Positions 46,493 through 55,997 of a stretch of DNA of 64,000 nt are shown piece after piece. The position numbers and the translations under genes were made by a program. The notes beneath the pieces were generated by a model. That model made no database searches and had not been told where the DNA came from. It saw only the letters and a program-made list of their open reading frames with translations. Position 1 is the stretch's first letter, and the number at the start of each line of letters is the position of its first letter. The DNA lies in the NCBI RefSeq assembly GCF_012927125.1, contig NZ_JABBFZ010000001.1, forward strand, positions 186,001-250,000. Reading direction: 5' to 3'. This DNA is from Paraburkholderia antibiotica (GTDB taxonomy: Bacteria > Pseudomonadota > Gammaproteobacteria > Burkholderiales > Burkholderiaceae).

Positions 46493-48376
46493 CTAGCCGT
46501 GCCGCAGTTCCCGCGCGACCGCCTCGACGACTTCGTCCCACGCGCCCGGCCGCGGTTGCCGCACGAGCGTCGCGCCCGGATACCACGGGCTGCGCGCGTC
46601 GCCGTCGAACCAGCGCCAGTCGGCGGCGAACGGCAGCATCAGCCACAGCGGTTTGCGCAGCGCGCCGGCGAGGTGCGCGATCGAGGTGTCGATCGACACC
46701 ACCGCATCGAGCCGCGAGACGATCGCCGCGGTATCCGCGAAGTCGCCGATGCGTCGATCGAAACGATGGATCGACGTCGCGCGCGGATGCGCATCGAGCG
46801 CCGCGCGTTCGGCGTCGGCCAGATCGGGTTGCAGCACGATCCAGTCGATGCCGTCGAGCGCGAACAGCGGTTCGAGCGCGGCGAGCGGCATCGTGCGCGT
46901 TTCGTTGCGCTGGATGCGCCCCGACCACGCGAGCCCGACCTTGCGTTTCGCGTGACCGCCGAGCGAGCCGCGCCATTTGCGGCTATAGGCCGGCGGCACG
47001 TCCAGATACGGCGTGCGCTCCGGCAGCGTGTCGTAGCGTGTGCCGAGCACGAGCGGCAGGCTCAGGAGCGGAATCTGCAGATCGGCGGCGGGGCGCGGCT
47101 GGCCCTGCGCGATCAACGTTACGCGCCACGCCTTCGCGACGGGCGCCACGAGCGGCAGCAACTGCGGCTGCACTTCGAGCACCACGCGTGCGGCGCGCTG
47201 CGCGGCGAGCGGCACGAAGCGCACGAACTGCAGCGTGTCGCCGAGACCCTGCTCGGCGTGAATCAGCAGCGTGTGCTTTTCGATCGGTTCGCCGTGCCAG
47301 CGCGGCAGTGTCTGGATGGCCGGTTGCGCGACGGTTTGCAGACGCCATTCGTATTCGGGCAGCCCGCGCGCGAAGTCGCGCATCGCGAGCCACGCGAGCG
47401 CGCGGTTCATATGCGCGGACGCGAGATCGGGGCGCAGGCGCAGCGCCTGATCGAGCGCGCGCACTGCTGCCGCGTGCGCGCCGAGCGCCTGGTGCGCGGT
47501 GCCGAGCGCGAGCCATGCAAGAGCGAACTGCGGATCGAGCCCGACCGCGCGCTCCAGATACGGCAGCGCGTCCGCGGCCCGGCCGAGCGCCGCGAGTGCG
47601 TTGCCCATCCCGTAGATCGCGGGCGGCAGGTTCGGCTGCAGACGCAGCACCGCTTCGAACGAGGCGACCGCTTGCGCGTGGCGGCCGGTGGCGTCGAACG
47701 TATTGGCGAGATTGAAGTGCGCGGCGACGAAGCGCGGCTCGGCCGCGAGCGCGGCCTCGAAGCAGGGCACTGCTTCGTCCGGCCGATCGAGCGCGTTCAG
47801 CGACATGCCCATGTTGTTCAGCGCGCCCGCGTGACCGGGGCGCAGCTCGAGCGCGCGCCGGAACGATGCGATGGCCTCCGTATGACGGCCGAGCGCATGT
47901 AGCGCGTTGCCGAGATTGTTGTGCGACGACGCGTCGTCCGGTTGCAGGCGCAGCGAGCGTTCGAACGCGTCGGCGGCGTCTTCGTGACGGCCCTGCGACG
48001 CATAGGCGTTGCCGAGGTTGTAGTGCGCCATCGGGAACGTCGGCGCGAGCGTCAGCGCGTTGCGGAACTGCTCGATCGCGGCATCGATCTGGCCGAGCGC
48101 CTTCAGCGCGTTGCCGAGGTTCAGCTGCAGCGCGGCGTCTTCCGGGCGCAGATCGACCGCGCGCCGCACCAGCGCCGCGGCTTCCGCGTGCTGGCCCTGC
48201 TGATGGCGCAGCACGCCGAGCAGATGCAGCGCGTCGACGTGCGAGGGATTGAGTTCGAGCGTGGCGCAGTAGCCGCGTTCGGCGTCGTCGAGGCGGCCGT
48301 CACGATGCGCGGCGAACGCGCGGTCAAATACAGGTTGCATGACGGGGAGGGCATTCGGATCAGGCTGAGGCGGCAT
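46493..48376 (-). CDS. TPR-repeat protein with C-terminal glycosyltransferase 9-like domain
   Basis: About eleven consecutive tetratricopeptide repeats (roughly residues 20–390, e.g. LHLLGVLRHQQGQHAEAAAL and its repeats) are followed by a domain like ADP-heptose glycosyltransferases (about 395–627), with HAEQGLGDTLQFVRFVP, KVGLAWSGRIQRNETRTMPL and SIDTSIAHLAGALRKPLW. Proteins with this layout are thought to modify surface polysaccharide or protein; acceptor unknown. Start uncertain: 48376 (MPPQPDPN) or 48340 (MQPVFDRAFA). Confidence 0.85.
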   Translation of the reverse strand: MPPQPDPNALPVMQPVFDRAFAAHRDGRLDDAERGYCATLELNPSHVDALHLLGVLRHQQGQHAEAAALVRRAVDLRPEDAALQLNLGNALKALGQIDAAIEQFRNALTLAPTFPMAHYNLGNAYASQGRHEDAADAFERSLRLQPDDASSHNNLGNALHALGRHTEAIASFRRALELRPGHAGALNNMGMSLNALDRPDEAVPCFEAALAAEPRFVAAHFNLANTFDATGRHAQAVASFEAVLRLQPNLPPAIYGMGNALAALGRAADALPYLERAVGLDPQFALAWLALGTAHQALGAHAAAVRALDQALRLRPDLASAHMNRALAWLAMRDFARGLPEYEWRLQTVAQPAIQTLPRWHGEPIEKHTLLIHAEQGLGDTLQFVRFVPLAAQRAARVVLEVQPQLLPLVAPVAKAWRVTLIAQGQPRPAADLQIPLLSLPLVLGTRYDTLPERTPYLDVPPAYSRKWRGSLGGHAKRKVGLAWSGRIQRNETRTMPLAALEPLFALDGIDWIVLQPDLADAERAALDAHPRATSIHRFDRRIGDFADTAAIVSRLDAVVSIDTSIAHLAGALRKPLWLMLPFAADWRWFDGDARSPWYPGATLVRQPRPGAWDEVVEAVARELRHG

Positions 48377-48623
48377 TTTCCCATACTTGGCGTGGCGGGC
48401 CTGGAAATGGGCGGGAGCGGCGTGGGTGGCGAGGGGACGCGCGCTTGGGTCAAGCACAGGGCGGGCTCGGTTCATGCGCGCTGCCTGGATGGCGTGGACG
48501 GGGTTATGTGTGCTGCATGAACGAGGTCCGCGTGTCACGGTCGCTGCCCACGTTACGCATCAACCCACGCGACGATTGATGCAGCGCACCGCTGCCGATT
48601 TAAACGGCAGCGTACACTAAGGC

Positions 48624-48681
48624 CTGTTTGCATAGAGGGACTGCCCGCGGGCAGTCGCACACGCATTCCCTATGCAAACAG
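48624..48681. repeat. Inverted repeat with a nested 16-bp palindrome
   Basis: The outer arms CTGTTTGCATAG (48624–48635) and CTATGCAAACAG (48670–48681) pair fully and the pairing continues through GGG/CCC with a two-base bulge. Inside is a perfect 16-bp palindrome ACTGCCCGCGGGCAGT (48640–48655). It lies 35 bases before the start of the FAD monooxygenase gene, so a cruciform, an operator or a leader hairpin are possible. It has no T-run, so it is not a standard terminator. Confidence 0.85.
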
Positions 48682-48715
48682 ACCCTCGAACGCATTGTTG
48701 CCTCCGGAGTTCCGC

Positions 48716-50461
48716 ATGGACGCTGCCGCCTACGACGCGTCGCCGGTGCTGATCGTCGGGGCCGGTCCCACCGGACTTGCCGCAGCGATGAGTCTCGCGC
48801 GCGCCCACATCCCCGTGCGTCTGATCGATAAGGCGCCGCAGCCGAATCCCTATTCGCGCGCGGTCGGCATTCAGGCGCGCACGCTCGAATTGCTCGAACA
48901 GCATCGGCTGATCGAACCGTTTCTCGATCTGGGTCATCGCGCGCGCGTCGCCAATCTGTTCTCGAATGGCATGCGGCTCGCGCAGCTCGATTTCGATCCG
49001 TTGCACACGCGCTATCCGTATCTGCTGTTTCTCGATCAGTCGGTGACCGAGCGGCTGCTCACCGAACATCTCGCGACGCTCGGTGTGAGCGTCGAGCGCG
49101 GCGTCGAACTGACGACGTTCCTGCAAGGCTCGGCGAGCATCGAGGCGACGCTGCGTCACGCGGACGGCCGCAGCGAAACGATCCGTCCGTCCTACCTGAT
49201 CGCCGCCGACGGCGCGCATAGCTCGATTCGCCATCGTCTCGGTCTGAGCTTCGAAGGCAAGACCCTCGAACAAAGCTTCCTGCTTGCCGATCTGCACGCC
49301 GAAACCGACTGGCCCGAGGACGAGTTCCATATCTTCGCGTCGGGAGAAGGCCTCGTTGCGCTGTTTCCGATGGGGCATGGCCGGCATCGGCTGATTGCCG
49401 ATCATGCGGTCGGCGGCATCGGTAGCGTGTTGCCGGCCACGCCCGCAGTCGCTGGCGGCGATGCGTCGACGTCGTCGAACCCATCGGCGGAGGCGGTGCC
49501 GCCGCCGTCGCTCGAACACTGCAAGGCGCTGATCGCGCGGCGCGTGCGCGAACGCGTCGACGTGTCGGACCTCGCGTGGTCGTCGTATTTTCGTGTCAAT
49601 AGCCGGATGGTGGATCGGCTGCGCGTGGGCCGCGTCTTTCTCGCCGGCGACGCCGCGCACGTGCACAGCCCGGCCGGCGCGCAAGGCATGAACACCGGCA
49701 TCCAGGAAGCGCTCAATCTCGGCTGGAAGCTCGCGCGCGTGATTCGCGGCGCGGCGCCGAACCGGCTACTCGACACCTATCACGCCGAGCGCCATCCGAT
49801 CGAGCGCGACGTGCTGCGCCAGACCGGCTTCATCACGCAGATGGCCGAGGCCGATCACGGTCCGCTGAAGCTGCTGCGCGAGCGCGTGATGCCGGTGCTG
49901 GCCGCGCTCGGTCCGCTACGCGATGCCGCGCGCGCGACGATCAGCGAACTGTCGATTCAATACCGTCGCAGTCCGCTGACGCTCGAACGTGTGCTCGACG
50001 GCGGCCCGCGCGCCGGCGAGCGGGCGCCGGATGCGCTGGTGCACGTGGTCGATGGTCCGCTTGGGCGCGCGCCGGGCGTCGGCTGCATTTTCGATCTGCA
50101 CGACCCGGCGTTCTTCTCGCTGTTTCTGCTGGTGCCGCCGCTGCCCGTCGACGACACGCCGCTCGATCCCGCCGCGAAGCATGCGCCGCCGCCGGATCCG
50201 GAGGTGGAGAAGATCGCGGCCGAGGTCGAGCGGCTGCTGCCCGGCGCGGTGCGAATCTGGCGCGTCACCGATACGACCGGCGACGGCGCGCCGGCGCTCG
50301 CCGAATCGTATGGACGCACGCGGCCGTCGTTCTATCTGGTGCGGCCGGACGGCTATATCAGCGTGCGCGGGCGCACCGGCTCGGACCTGCTTGGTCTCGT
50401 GCGGCACTGCGAGGCGTGGTATGCGACGGGCGCGGAGATCGCGGAGCGCGTGGCGCTTTGA
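48716..50461 (+). CDS. FAD-dependent aromatic-ring monooxygenase (phenol hydroxylase/TfdB type)
   Basis: A 581-residue class A flavoprotein monooxygenase. The FAD dinucleotide site is VLIVGAGPTGLAAAMSLA (about 10–27), the central DG-type motif is in YLIAADGAHSSIRHRLGL, and the second FAD motif is VFLAGDAAHVHSPAGAQGMN. The C-terminal thioredoxin-like domain is present (after about 400). Such enzymes hydroxylate phenols and related aromatics using NAD(P)H. A CCGGAG site eight bases before the ATG at 48716 fixes the start. The substrate is not known and no aromatic pathway genes adjoin. Confidence 0.88.
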   Translation: MDAAAYDASPVLIVGAGPTGLAAAMSLARAHIPVRLIDKAPQPNPYSRAVGIQARTLELLEQHRLIEPFLDLGHRARVANLFSNGMRLAQLDFDPLHTRYPYLLFLDQSVTERLLTEHLATLGVSVERGVELTTFLQGSASIEATLRHADGRSETIRPSYLIAADGAHSSIRHRLGLSFEGKTLEQSFLLADLHAETDWPEDEFHIFASGEGLVALFPMGHGRHRLIADHAVGGIGSVLPATPAVAGGDASTSSNPSAEAVPPPSLEHCKALIARRVRERVDVSDLAWSSYFRVNSRMVDRLRVGRVFLAGDAAHVHSPAGAQGMNTGIQEALNLGWKLARVIRGAAPNRLLDTYHAERHPIERDVLRQTGFITQMAEADHGPLKLLRERVMPVLAALGPLRDAARATISELSIQYRRSPLTLERVLDGGPRAGERAPDALVHVVDGPLGRAPGVGCIFDLHDPAFFSLFLLVPPLPVDDTPLDPAAKHAPPPDPEVEKIAAEVERLLPGAVRIWRVTDTTGDGAPALAESYGRTRPSFYLVRPDGYISVRGRTGSDLLGLVRHCEAWYATGAEIAERVAL

Positions 50462-50537
50462 GGTGCTGCGCGAAGGGGCTGCCGAGGTGGGGCGTGCTCA
50501 GGTGGCGTATTGACGTGACTTACTAACGTGACGTACT

Positions 50538-50559
50538 GAGGCGGCAAGCGCGCCGCCTC
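50538..50559. repeat. Hairpin between the convergent monooxygenase and fdsD genes
   Basis: GAGGCGGC and GCCGCCTC pair around a 6-base loop. There is no T-run on either strand, so termination is doubtful. Confidence 0.4.
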
Positions 50560-50575
50560 GTCTTCCAGATCGTCG

Positions 50576-50830
50576 CTAAACCGCCGGCGCTTCCGCCGGC
50601 GTCAACTTCTCGCGATACCTGACGATCGCCTCGCGCGTGAAATCCGTCAGCGCGAGCCCGTATGCATCCGGCGCTTCGTCGAGCGTCGAGAGCAGCGCGC
50701 GCCGCATGCGCGGCTCCCAGAAACGGCGGATATGCTCGGCGACGCCGGTCAGCGCTTCCTCGTGATCCGGCATCGATTCGAAGAAATCGCCGATCCGGTT
50801 CGCCATGTCGATCAGATTCTGGTTGTCCAT
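50576..50830 (-). CDS. fdsD: Formate dehydrogenase delta subunit
   Basis: An 84-residue protein that matches the small delta subunit of the soluble NAD+-linked formate dehydrogenase: MANRIGDFFESMPDHEEAL, IRRFWEPRMRRAL and DFTREAIVRYREKL. Its exact role is unclear, but it is needed for full activity in related systems. The ATG at 50830 lies 8 bases beyond the fdsA stop. It is the last gene of the operon; the fdsC/fdhD gene that usually sits before it is missing. Confidence 0.88.
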   Translation of the reverse strand: MDNQNLIDMANRIGDFFESMPDHEEALTGVAEHIRRFWEPRMRRALLSTLDEAPDAYGLALTDFTREAIVRYREKLTPAEAPAV

Positions 50831-50838
50831 GGCTTGCC

Positions 50839-53784
50839 TTACTTGCCTGCGCTCACGTTGGCCAGCTCGCGCTGTTTCAGCAGATCGAGCTGCTCGCGAT
50901 TGAAGCGTGAGTAGTCCTTCTGCCATTGCGACGGCTGTTCGACCGGCATCACCTGCACCGCGGTCACCTTGTATTCGGGGCAGTTGGTGGCCCAGTCGGA
51001 ACTGTCGGTGGTGATCACGTTCGCGCCCGATTCGGGGAAGTGGAACGTCGTATAGACGACGCCCGGCTGCATCCGCGAGGTGACCTTCGCGCGCAGCACG
51101 GTCTGTCCCGCGCGCGACTCGATGCCGACCCAGTCGCCGGTCCGGATGCCGCGTTCCTCCGCATCGTGCGGATGCAGTTCGAGCCGGTCCTCGTCGTGCC
51201 AGCGCGAGTTCTCGGTGCGGCGCGTCTGCGCGCCGACGTTGTACTGCGACAGGATGCGACCGGTCGTCAGCAGCAGCGGATACTTGCGCGTGACTTTCTC
51301 CGGCGACGCGATGAACTTCGTGATCACGAACTTGCCCTTGCCGCGCACGAAGGTATCGACGTGCATCGTCGGTGTGCCGTCAGGCGCTTCCTCGTTGCAT
51401 GGCCACTGGATGCTGCCCATCTCGTCGAGCTTACGATACGACACGCCGTGGAAGGTCGGCGTGAGCCGCGCGATCTCGTCCATGATCTCGGCCGGATGCG
51501 TGTAGTCCATCTCGTAGCCGAGCGCGCGTGACAGCAGGATCGTGACTTCCCAGTCCGCGTAGCCGGCGAGCGGCGGCATCACCTTGCGCACGCGCGAGAT
51601 GCGGCGTTCGGCGTTCGTGAACGTGCCGTCCTTTTCCAGGAACGACGAACCGGGCAGCAGCACGTGCGCGTATTTCGCGGTCTCGTTGAGGAAAATGTCC
51701 TGCACGACGATGCATTCCATCGACGACAGCGCCGCCGCCACATGATGCGTGTTCGGGTCCGACTGCACGATGTCCTCGCCCTGGCAGTAGAGGCCCTTGA
51801 AGCTGCCGTGCAGCGCGGCGTCGAACATGTTCGGAATGCGCAGCCCCGGTTCGGGTTGCAGCGTGACGCTCCACGCGTCCTCGAATAGCGAGCGCGTCAC
51901 CGTGTCGCTGATATGGCGATAGCCGGGCAACTCGTGCGGGAACGAGCCCATGTCGCACGAACCCTGCACGTTGTTCTGACCGCGCAGCGGATTCACGCCG
52001 ACCCCTTCGCGGCCGATGTTGCCGGTCGCCATCGCGAGGTTCGCGATGCCCATCACCATCGTCGAGCCTTGCGCATGCTCGGTGACGCCGAGGCCGTAGT
52101 AGATCGCCGCGTTGCCGCCGGTCGCGTAAATGCGGGCCGCTTCGCGCACCTGCTGCGCGGGCACGCCGGTCGCCGCTTCGGTCGCTTCGGGCGAGTTGTC
52201 CGGCAGCGCGACGAAATCGCGCCACTGCTCGAACGCGCGGGTTTCGCAGCGTTCGGCGACAAAGGCGTCGTTCACCAGCCCTTCGGTGACGATCACATGC
52301 GCGAGCGCGTTGACGATCGCGACGTTGGTGCCCGGGCGCAACTGCAGATGATGCGAGGCCTTCACGTGCGGCGTATCGACGATATCGATCCGGCGCGGAT
52401 CGACCACGATCAGCTTCGCGCCTTCGCGTATGCGCCGCTTCAGACGCGAGCCGAACACCGGATGGCCGTCGGTCGGATTCGCGCCGATCACCATGATGAC
52501 GTCGGCCTTGTCGACCGACGCGAAGGTCTGCGTGCCCGCCGATTCGCCGATCGTCGTCTTCAGGCCATAGCCGGTCGGCGAGTGGCACACGCGCGCGCAG
52601 GTGTCGACGTTGTTGTTGCGGAACGCGGCGCGCACGAGCTTCTGCACGAGGTAGGTTTCCTCGTTCGTGCAGCGCGACGACGTGATGCCGCCGATCGAAT
52701 CGCGCCCGTGCTTGTCCTGGATGCGGCGGAATTCGGATGCCGCGTACGAAATCGCTTCTTCCCAGCTGACTTCGCGCCACGGGTCGGTGATCTTCGCGCG
52801 GATCATCGGCTTCCTGATGCGGTCCTTGTGCGTCGCATAGCCCCACGCGAAGCGGCCCTTCACGCATGCGTGTCCTTCGTTCGCCTGACCATTCTTGTGC
52901 GGCACCATCCGCACGACCTGGTTGCCCTTCATCTCGGCCTTGAACGAGCAGCCGACGCCGCAGTACGCGCAGGTCGTGACGATCGAGTGCTCGGCCTGAC
53001 CCAGCATCACGACGGACTTTTCCTGCAAGGTCGCGGTCGGGCACGCGGCGACGCAGGCGCCGCACGACACGCACTCCGAATCCATGAACGGCTGGTTCTC
53101 GCTCGCGGCGACGCGCGACTCGAAGCCGCGTCCGGCGATCGTCAGCGCGAACGTGCCCTGGGTTTCCTCGCACGCGCGCACGCAGCGATTGCAGACGATG
53201 CACTTCGACGGGTCGTACGTGAAGTACGGATTCGATTCGTCCTTCTGGTCCTTCAGATGGTTCGCGCCGTCGAAGCCGTAGCGCACTTCGCGCAGGCCGG
53301 TCACGCCGGCCATGTCCTGCAGCTCGCAGTTGCCGTTGGCGGGGCAGGTGAGGCAGTCGAGCGGGTGATCGGAGATGTACAGCTCCATCACGTTGCGGCG
53401 CAGCGACTGCAGACGCTCGGTCTGCGTGCGCACCTTCATGCCGGCTTCGACCGGCGTCGTGCACGAGGCCGGATAGCCGCGCCGTCCTTCGATCTCGACG
53501 AGGCACAGACGGCATGAGCCGAACGGTTCGAGCGAGTCGGTCGCGCACAGCTTCGGCACGTTGACGCCGGCAACGGCCGCCGCGCGCATCACCGACGTGC
53601 CGGCCGGCACCGTGACCGACTGGCCGTCGATGTCGAGCGTGACGTCGACGTCAGAATGGCGCGCGGGCGTGCCGTAGTCGGTGTCGTCGAAGAACGGGTT
53701 GGCGGCGCGCGCCATCGCTTGCGACTTGCACGCGCAGTTGCCGGAGCCGCAGCCGCCGGAAGTTGAGTTGATCTGATCGGACAT
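50839..53784 (-). CDS. fdsA: Formate dehydrogenase alpha (molybdenum catalytic) subunit
   Basis: A 981-residue catalytic subunit that oxidises formate to CO2. In order: N-terminal 2Fe-2S domain (FGSCRLCLVEIEG, near 89–101), a His/Cys 4Fe-4S site (DHPLDCLTCPANGNC, 139–153), two ferredoxin 4Fe-4S clusters (CIVCNRCVRAC and CVSCGACVAACP, 195–249), the 4Fe-4S of the catalytic core (CAYCGVGC, 272–279), then the bis-MGD domain. The molybdenum ligand is Cys400 in ARVCHSPTGYG, not selenocysteine. The first 45 residues are a Cys-rich extension (GGCGSGNCACK). Confidence 0.95.
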   Translation of the reverse strand: MSDQINSTSGGCGSGNCACKSQAMARAANPFFDDTDYGTPARHSDVDVTLDIDGQSVTVPAGTSVMRAAAVAGVNVPKLCATDSLEPFGSCRLCLVEIEGRRGYPASCTTPVEAGMKVRTQTERLQSLRRNVMELYISDHPLDCLTCPANGNCELQDMAGVTGLREVRYGFDGANHLKDQKDESNPYFTYDPSKCIVCNRCVRACEETQGTFALTIAGRGFESRVAASENQPFMDSECVSCGACVAACPTATLQEKSVVMLGQAEHSIVTTCAYCGVGCSFKAEMKGNQVVRMVPHKNGQANEGHACVKGRFAWGYATHKDRIRKPMIRAKITDPWREVSWEEAISYAASEFRRIQDKHGRDSIGGITSSRCTNEETYLVQKLVRAAFRNNNVDTCARVCHSPTGYGLKTTIGESAGTQTFASVDKADVIMVIGANPTDGHPVFGSRLKRRIREGAKLIVVDPRRIDIVDTPHVKASHHLQLRPGTNVAIVNALAHVIVTEGLVNDAFVAERCETRAFEQWRDFVALPDNSPEATEAATGVPAQQVREAARIYATGGNAAIYYGLGVTEHAQGSTMVMGIANLAMATGNIGREGVGVNPLRGQNNVQGSCDMGSFPHELPGYRHISDTVTRSLFEDAWSVTLQPEPGLRIPNMFDAALHGSFKGLYCQGEDIVQSDPNTHHVAAALSSMECIVVQDIFLNETAKYAHVLLPGSSFLEKDGTFTNAERRISRVRKVMPPLAGYADWEVTILLSRALGYEMDYTHPAEIMDEIARLTPTFHGVSYRKLDEMGSIQWPCNEEAPDGTPTMHVDTFVRGKGKFVITKFIASPEKVTRKYPLLLTTGRILSQYNVGAQTRRTENSRWHDEDRLELHPHDAEERGIRTGDWVGIESRAGQTVLRAKVTSRMQPGVVYTTFHFPESGANVITTDSSDWATNCPEYKVTAVQVMPVEQPSQWQKDYSRFNREQLDLLKQRELANVSAGK

Positions 53785-53799
53785 GGTGAGGCTCCTGGG

Positions 53800-55383
53800 T
53801 CAGGCCGCGGCGGCTTTGGTGGCGTGGTCGGCGGAATCGGCCGATGCGCCGGCGAGACCGAAATCTTCAGGGAAATGGTCGAGCGCGGATAGCACCGGGT
53901 AGGGCGTCATGCCGCCCATCGCGCACAGCGAGCCGGACACCATCGTGTCGCACAGATCGCGCAGCAATTGCACCTGGCGCGTCGACGTGTCGCCGTTGCG
54001 GATGTGCGCGATCACCTCGACGCCGCGCGTCGAACCGATCCGGCACGGCGTGCATTTGCCGCACGATTCGAGCGCGCAGAAGTGCATCGCGTATTGCGCG
54101 AGCTCGGCGAGATTCGAGGTGTCGTCATGCACGACGAGACCACCGTGACCGACCACCGCGCCGACCGCCGCATACGCTTCGTAGTCCATCGGAATGTCCC
54201 ACTGACTTTCCGGCAGATAGGTGCCGAGCGGACCGCCGACCTGCACCGCGCGCGCCGGCCGGCCGCTTGCGGTGCCGCCGCCGTAGTCGTCGAGCAGCTC
54301 GCGCAGCGTGACGCCGAACGCGAGCTCGACGAGCCCGCCGCGTTTGATGTTGCCGGCCAGCTGGAACGGCAGCGTGCCGCGCGAGCGGCCCATGCCGAAG
54401 TCCTTATAGAACGCGGCGCCGCGCGCGAAGATGATCGGCACGGTGGCGAGCGTGATCACGTTGTTGATCACGCTCGGCTGACCAAAGAGGCCGGCGAGCG
54501 CGGGCACCGGCGGCTTCGCGCGGACGATCCCGCGTTTGCCTTCGAGCGATTCGAGCAGCGCGGTTTCTTCGCCGCACACGTATGAGCCCGCGCCTTTGGC
54601 GACGAACAGCTCGAAGCGGTGTGCGTTCGAGCCGAGCACGCTGTCGCCGAGCCAGCCGGCTGCGCGCGCGCGTTCGATGGCCGCTTCGAGTGTTGCGATC
54701 GAATGCGGGTATTCGCTGCGCACGTAGATATAGCCGACGGTCGCGCCGGTCACGACGCCCGCGATGATCATGCCTTCGATCAGCATGTACGGATCGCTTT
54801 CCATCACGAGACGATCGGAGAAGGTGCCCGAGTCGCCTTCGTCGGCATTGCAGACGATGTACTTCTGCGCGGCCTTCGCGCCGCGCACCGTGCGCCATTT
54901 GATGCCGGCTGGGAACGCCGCGCCGCCGCGGCCGCGCAGGCCGGATTCGATCAGCGCTTCGCAGGCGGCGTCGCCGTCGGTTTGCAGCGCATTGCGTAGG
55001 CCTTCGAGGCCGCCGTGCGAGACGTAGTCGTCAATGGAAAGGGGATCGGTGATGCCGATGCGCGCGAAGGTCAGGCGCTGCTGTTTCTTCAGATACGGAA
55101 TCTCGTCGACGATACCGACGCGCCGCTCATGCTCGTCGCCGTCGATAAAGCCCGCATCGAACAGCGCGGCGACGTCTTCCGCCTCGACGTTCGCATAACC
55201 GATGCGGCCCGCCGGCGTCGCGACTTCGACGAGCGGTTCGAGCCACAGCAAACCGCGCGAGCCGTTGCGGATCAGTTCGATCGCGATGCCGCGGCGCGCG
55301 GCCTCGGCTTCGATCGCCTGGGCGAGCGCGTCGGCGCCGAGCGCGAGTGCCGACGAATCGCGTGGAACGTAGATGCGTGTCAT
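53800..55383 (-). CDS. fdsB: Formate dehydrogenase beta (FMN, NAD+-reducing) subunit
   Basis: A 527-residue NuoF-like subunit. A thioredoxin-like domain comes first (1–110), then the NADH/FMN-binding domain with GLRGRGGAAFPAGIKW and CNADEGDSGTFSDR, and the 4Fe-4S site ESCGKCTPCRIGSTRG. It passes electrons from the gamma and alpha subunits to NAD+. The ATG at 55383 (MTRIYVPRD) overlaps the fdsG stop by 4 bases; the longer open frame upstream is not used. Fifteen bases separate its end from fdsA. Confidence 0.95.
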   Translation of the reverse strand: MTRIYVPRDSSALALGADALAQAIEAEAARRGIAIELIRNGSRGLLWLEPLVEVATPAGRIGYANVEAEDVAALFDAGFIDGDEHERRVGIVDEIPYLKKQQRLTFARIGITDPLSIDDYVSHGGLEGLRNALQTDGDAACEALIESGLRGRGGAAFPAGIKWRTVRGAKAAQKYIVCNADEGDSGTFSDRLVMESDPYMLIEGMIIAGVVTGATVGYIYVRSEYPHSIATLEAAIERARAAGWLGDSVLGSNAHRFELFVAKGAGSYVCGEETALLESLEGKRGIVRAKPPVPALAGLFGQPSVINNVITLATVPIIFARGAAFYKDFGMGRSRGTLPFQLAGNIKRGGLVELAFGVTLRELLDDYGGGTASGRPARAVQVGGPLGTYLPESQWDIPMDYEAYAAVGAVVGHGGLVVHDDTSNLAELAQYAMHFCALESCGKCTPCRIGSTRGVEVIAHIRNGDTSTRQVQLLRDLCDTMVSGSLCAMGGMTPYPVLSALDHFPEDFGLAGASADSADHATKAAAA

Positions 55384-55865
55384 GCCGGCACCTCCACGCA
55401 CTTGCTCGCCGCGGCGAACAGCGCGTCGAATTTTTGCGGCGTGACGCGCGCGTGCAGCGTGCCGTTGAGCATCATGGCCGGCGACAGCGCGCACTGGCCG
55501 AGGCAATACACCGACTCCAGCTCCACCGTCGCGCCATGCTCGTGCGCGGCGTCGAAGCGGCAGCCGGTGTGCGCCTCGATATGCTGCGCGAGCGCCTCGG
55601 TGCCCATGCTGCGGCAGGCTTCGGCGCGGCACAGCTGCACGGTGACGGGCGCGGGCGGCTGGCTGCGGAAATGGTGGTAGTAGGTGATGACGCCGTGGAC
55701 TTCCGCGCGCGACAGGTTCAGCGCACGCGCGAGCGGCTCGACCGTTGCCGCCGGCACGTAGCCGACTTCGTCCTGGATCGCGTGCAGGATCGCGATCAGC
55801 GAGCGGCCCGGCTGCGCGTGACGTTGCACGAGCTGATCCGGTGCCGTGGCGAGAGTATCGTCCAA
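55380..55865 (-). CDS. fdsG: Formate dehydrogenase gamma (2Fe-2S, NuoE-like) subunit
   Basis: A 161-residue NuoE-like subunit with a thioredoxin-like 2Fe-2S fold: the Cys residues lie in CRAEACRSMG and YCLGQCALSP. It starts at a TTG (55865) with a strong GGAGGAG site just upstream; the in-frame ATG at 55904 would place that ribosome binding site inside the gene. It is the first gene of the fds operon, so the promoter is between 55866 and 55997, shared with the divergent regulator. Confidence 0.92.
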   Translation of the reverse strand: MDDTLATAPDQLVQRHAQPGRSLIAILHAIQDEVGYVPAATVEPLARALNLSRAEVHGVITYYHHFRSQPPAPVTVQLCRAEACRSMGTEALAQHIEAHTGCRFDAAHEHGATVELESVYCLGQCALSPAMMLNGTLHARVTPQKFDALFAAASKCVEVPA

Positions 55866-55905
55866 GGGGGCTCCTCCAAAGCTATATATGCACTTGTGAT
55901 TCATA

Positions 55906-55919
55906 ATACGTGCACGTAT
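55906..55919. promoter_or_regulatory. Candidate operator palindrome in the fds divergent promoter
   Basis: ATACGTGCACGTAT is a perfect 14-bp palindrome midway between the start codons of fdsG (55865) and the regulator (55998). Two TATATATG elements (about 55883–55890 and 55992–56000) flank the promoter and recall the TATAT core of ModE sites. The binding protein is unproven. Confidence 0.55.
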
Positions 55920-55997
55920 GCTTCTTCTATTCGATATGGTATTACCGAACGATAGGCGGGCTAACGGGCGCACGCAATAGGAAAGAGCCAAACATAT

